From Bacilli bacterium (lineage in GTDB: Bacteria; Bacillota_I; Bacilli_A; RF39; UBA660), in assembly GCA_017627015.1 (NCBI GenBank), contig JAGAHP010000003.1, forward strand, positions 1 through 8,151: a stretch of DNA of 8,151 nt. The letters are read 5' to 3'. Positions 7,345 through 8,151 of this stretch are shown here, in pieces; the first letter of the stretch is position 1, and every line of letters starts with the position of its first letter. The position numbers and the translations under genes were made by a program. The notes beneath the pieces were generated by a model that was not told the DNA's origin, made no database searches, and saw only the letters and a program-made list of their open reading frames with translations.

Positions 7345-7358
7345 TGTTATAATATAAT
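7345..7358 (+). promoter_or_regulatory. Extended -10 promoter of the 147-aa gene
   Basis: TG (7345-7346), one base, then TATAAT (7348-7353) make a full extended -10. A second TATAAT overlaps at 7353-7358. No clear -35 is present, since the terminator hairpin occupies that place. Starting near 7360 would leave a leader of about 19 bases that holds only the ribosome binding site. Confidence 0.5.
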
Positions 7359-7378
7359 TATTATGGGTGGTGAATATT

Positions 7379-7822
7379 ATGATTATTAATGGTTCTTCTA
7401 TAAAATTAGAAAAAGAAGATAGAAAAATGATAAATGAATTCTTTACAAAAAACTCAGAATTTATTGATAATAATAGTTTTTATGAATATGAAAATATAAA
7501 GAAATTTGGAGATTTGTATGAACAATATCTAGATGAAAATAACTTGAGTGATAATGACATATTAAAGCTATTTTTAGCGGAAATTAGATATGATCAATTA
7601 GCATATAAAATAACTGATAATACTGCTAGAATGAAAGTAGAGAAAATGGTAGTGCCTAAAAATAGATTAAATGAAACAATAAGTAAATGGTATCATGAAA
7701 GTAATGTGTATGAATATGTTTCTATGTCTTCAGTAAACAAATCCCTTGAAATGAAATTAAAACAAAATGCTTTAGAAAGACAAAGAAGCATAGATGAAGC
7801 AGATAATTTTATAGTTAGGTAG
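7379..7822 (+). CDS. Hypothetical protein, 147 aa
   Basis: I do not recognise this protein. It is soluble, charged and probably almost all helical, with a Tyr-rich part near 34-50 (FYEYENIKKFGDLYEQYL) and a basic, Gln/Arg-rich helix near the C-terminus (ALERQRSIDEADN). There is no signal peptide, membrane segment or cysteine pair. I place the start at the ATG at 7379 because GGTGGTGA (7366-7373) is then an RBS at the right distance. A frame beginning with GTG at 7367 would run through that site and add four residues. It is followed after 8 bases by a lipoprotein gene, so the two form an operon and may act together at the cell surface or membrane. Confidence 0.78.
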   Translation: MIINGSSIKLEKEDRKMINEFFTKNSEFIDNNSFYEYENIKKFGDLYEQYLDENNLSDNDILKLFLAEIRYDQLAYKITDNTARMKVEKMVVPKNRLNETISKWYHESNVYEYVSMSSVNKSLEMKLKQNALERQRSIDEADNFIVR

Positions 7823-7830
7823 GTGATTAT

Positions 7831-8151
7831 ATGAAAAAGGTACTAACTATCTTACTTTTATCCACAGGATTACTATTAGTGACGGGTTGTTCTAATAAAT
7901 TATATACTTATGAAAAAATAGTAAGTGAAAGTAAAAATAGAATAGCTAAAGATATAGTAGTAGAAAATCCTGGAAATATTAATAGAAATAATGGACTAAA
8001 AGCTTATACTGCTTATTTAGAAAGAGATAAAAATAAAAAGATAACTATAATAAATGGAAAAGAATATTTATTACCTGTTGGTCAAAATTATTTATGTACT
8101 GATTTTGCAGAAGTATATTTAGTTCCTAAGTTTTATGAATTTAAAAATAAA
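7831..8151 (+). CDS. Lipoprotein of unknown function (N-terminal 107 aa; cut by window end)
   Basis: The frame opens at 7831 and has no stop before the window ends, so the C-terminus is missing. It starts MKKVLTILLLSTGLLLVTGC: two lysines, a hydrophobic segment and a lipobox VTGC. Cys20 should be lipidated by Lgt and become residue 1 after LspA cleavage, anchoring the protein outside the membrane. The mature part seen is polar, Lys/Asn-rich and strand-like (KKITIINGKEYLLPV), with no domain I can name. AGGTGA (7821-7826) overlaps the TAG of the preceding gene, giving a tightly spaced operon with the 147-aa protein. The length of the full protein is unknown. Confidence 0.85.
   Translation, partial: MKKVLTILLLSTGLLLVTGCSNKLYTYEKIVSESKNRIAKDIVVENPGNINRNNGLKAYTAYLERDKNKKITIINGKEYLLPVGQNYLCTDFAEVYLVPKFYEFKNK

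Noticed and set aside
7367..7378. GTG start four codons upstream for the 147-aa protein
   Set aside because: It would place the start inside GGTGGTGA, which is a well-spaced ribosome binding site for the ATG at 7379.

Overview
This is a strongly AT-rich window (roughly a quarter G+C by eye) in which every gene lies on the + strand. AGGAGG-type ribosome binding sites, TTGACA/TATAAT-type promoters and U-tailed hairpin terminators point to a low-GC Bacillota, perhaps an Erysipelotrichales- or Bacilli-like gut lineage. All tryptophans in the proteins are TGG and no in-frame TGA is needed, so the standard bacterial code (11) fits better than the Mycoplasma code.

Left edge (1-510): the 3' part of the tmRNA gene ssrA ends in CCA at 141. 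It is followed by a small palindrome, the ssrA terminator and a 91-aa protein of unknown function. Mobile-element entry module (511-2529): a consensus promoter, a structured leader with a possible 20-aa leader peptide whose stop codon lies inside a 17-bp terminator hairpin, and a 601-aa large serine recombinase. The tmRNA gene next to a recombinase suggests the start of an integrated element, but neither attachment site is proven and the far end is not visible.

Cargo operon (2576-6367): a separate promoter drives three closely packed genes. The first is a rare-looking fusion of a guanylate-kinase-like P-loop domain to a SAM-dependent methyltransferase. The second is a DUF2075-type superfamily 1 helicase/ATPase with an N-terminal RecB/Cas4-like nuclease domain. 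The third is a small Nudix hydrolase. A strong terminator closes the unit. A nuclease-helicase beside nucleotide-handling enzymes on a recombinase-bearing element is the best candidate here for an undescribed defence or nucleotide-modification system. That role is inference.

Right part (6368-8151): a second, unrelated Nudix hydrolase with its own promoter and terminator; a roughly 460-bp gene-free stretch; and then a two-gene unit of unknown function, a 147-aa soluble protein followed by a lipoprotein cut by the window end. The gene-free stretch holds a 22-bp imperfect hairpin, repeated TGACACCA words and a possible short RNA. The window contains no rRNA, tRNA or CRISPR array and no transposase.
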